Shown here: one piece after another, positions 4,790-5,388 of the stretch
How positions within the stretch are numbered: position 1 is the stretch's first letter
How the letters are laid out: each line of letters opens with the position of its first letter
Origin: JANMEB01 sp041740495
GTDB lineage: Bacteria; Planctomycetota; Planctomycetia; Pirellulales; Pirellulaceae
DNA: 5,388 nucleotides
NCBI GenBank assembly: GCA_041740495.1
Contig: JBGSLW010000361.1
Span: forward strand, 1 to 5,388
Direction: 5' to 3'
Position numbers and translations under genes: made by a program
Notes under the pieces: generated by a model
Seen by the model: the letters and a program-made list of their open reading frames with translations, nothing else
Databases searched by the model: none
What the model was told of the DNA's origin: nothing

Positions 4790-5388
4790 GTGCGTGTCCC
4801 GGACATCTCCGACAAGCTGCTGCGCCTGATGTCCTGGCGACGTTTCCCGGAGGGGAATCCTGGGCTTCCTCGGCACGTGGACGAGCAGCCGCTTCGGGCA
4901 GAGCTCTTCAGCATCGATCAGCTTGAGCGGCACGCCCAGTCGATTGCCGCATCCCAGCGCCTGGCCACGGGCTGGGCGCGCGACAAGTTGCTCGCGCGGC
5001 TGGAAGACAACGAGCGCGTGTTGATCGAGACGTATGATCTGGTGACGGCGGCGGCGGATCAGAACCGGCACATCGAACCGGCCGGGGAATGGCTTCTCGA
5101 TAACTTTTACTTGATCGAAGAGCAGGTCCGTGCCGTTCGTCGTTTGCTCCCCCCGTCGTACAGCCGCGAGCTCCCCCGGCTGGCCAGTGGACCGGCCGCC
5201 AGCTTTCCGCGGGTCTATGGGATCGCCCTGGAGCTGATTGCCCACGTCGACGGGCGGGTCGAGGCGGCCAATCTCCACGCGTTCATCGCCTCCTACCAGT
5301 CCGTCGAGCCGCTCAAGCTGGGAGAATTGTGGGCGCTACCGTTGATGCTGCGGTTGGCGCTGATCGAAAACCTGCGGCGCGTCGGCGC
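4790..5388 (+). CDS. Cyclic beta-1,2-glucan synthase (NdvB-like, GT84/GH94 family), N-terminal part, cut by window end
   Basis: The frame stays open to the window edge, giving 199 residues of a protein that in this family usually runs to more than 2,500. Such enzymes are large inner-membrane proteins that build beta-1,2-glucan from UDP-glucose and trim or cyclise it with a GH94 phosphorylase domain. Recognisable N-terminal words are RAELFSIDQLERHAQSIAASQ (from residue 36), LEDNERVLIETYDLV, EWLLDNFYLIEEQVR (from about 100), PRVYGIALELIAHVDGR (from 140) and GELWALPLMLRLALIENLRR near the edge. The catalytic and membrane parts lie outside the window. The start is uncertain: GTG 4790 has AGGAG 6 nt upstream and high-GC third positions after it, while ATG 4829 lacks such a site but leaves a usual leader length. 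The 91-bp repeat ends 48 bp upstream. Confidence 0.88.
   Translation, partial: MRVPDISDKLLRLMSWRRFPEGNPGLPRHVDEQPLRAELFSIDQLERHAQSIAASQRLATGWARDKLLARLEDNERVLIETYDLVTAAADQNRHIEPAGEWLLDNFYLIEEQVRAVRRLLPPSYSRELPRLASGPAASFPRVYGIALELIAHVDGRVEAANLHAFIASYQSVEPLKLGELWALPLMLRLALIENLRRVG

Noticed and set aside
4379..5278. 299-residue antisense frame
   Set aside because: Over half of it lies opposite the glucan synthase gene, whose protein is clearly recognisable. The rest crosses the 91-bp inverted repeat and other non-coding repeats, and I recognise no domain.

Overview
The window looks like chromosomal DNA from a planctomycete, most likely of the Pirellulaceae/Pirellulales type. This rests on three recognisable genes: a planctomycete-style ECF sigma factor, a membrane protein that joins the N-terminal region typical of planctomycete Ser/Thr kinases to a SUMF1 (formylglycine-generating-enzyme-like) domain, and the N-terminus of a cyclic beta-1,2-glucan synthase (NdvB/GH94) protein. 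The high GC and repeat-rich intergenic DNA agree. The assignment is from family resemblance recalled by eye, not from a database search.

Layout. Bases 1-477 are non-coding repeat DNA: a 120-bp array of 20 TACTCC/TACTCG hexamers that runs into a 166/172-bp tandem duplication, each copy carrying GAGTAC hexamers complementary to the array. Bases 478-707 are the leader of the ECF sigma factor gene (708-1319, +). It converges on a 221-residue unknown protein (1434-2099, -), with a perfect 8-bp stem-loop between the two ends. Upstream of the unknown gene, on the same strand, lies the SUMF1 membrane protein (2291-3838, -). A 311-bp gap leads to tRNA-Leu(UAG) (4150-4231, +). Bases 4232-4789 hold no convincing gene but are dense in small repeats: a 14-bp tandem duplication, overlapping palindromes, and a 91-bp element bounded by inverted repeats. 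From about 4790 to the window end is the 5' part of the glucan synthase gene on the + strand. It is cut off by the window edge and lies opposite a long but probably spurious antisense frame.

How the genes may work together. ECF sigma factors and Ser/Thr kinases are often neighbours in planctomycetes, the kinase being a presumed sensor or activator. Here the neighbour keeps the kinase leader region, a membrane span and an outer SUMF1 domain but has no kinase domain. A signalling relation between the sigma factor and this protein is therefore possible, but it is inference. The tRNA and the glucan synthase appear unrelated to that pair. I did not find a complete new system. The best leads are the kinase-less sensor-like protein and the two repeat zones with competing stem-loops.
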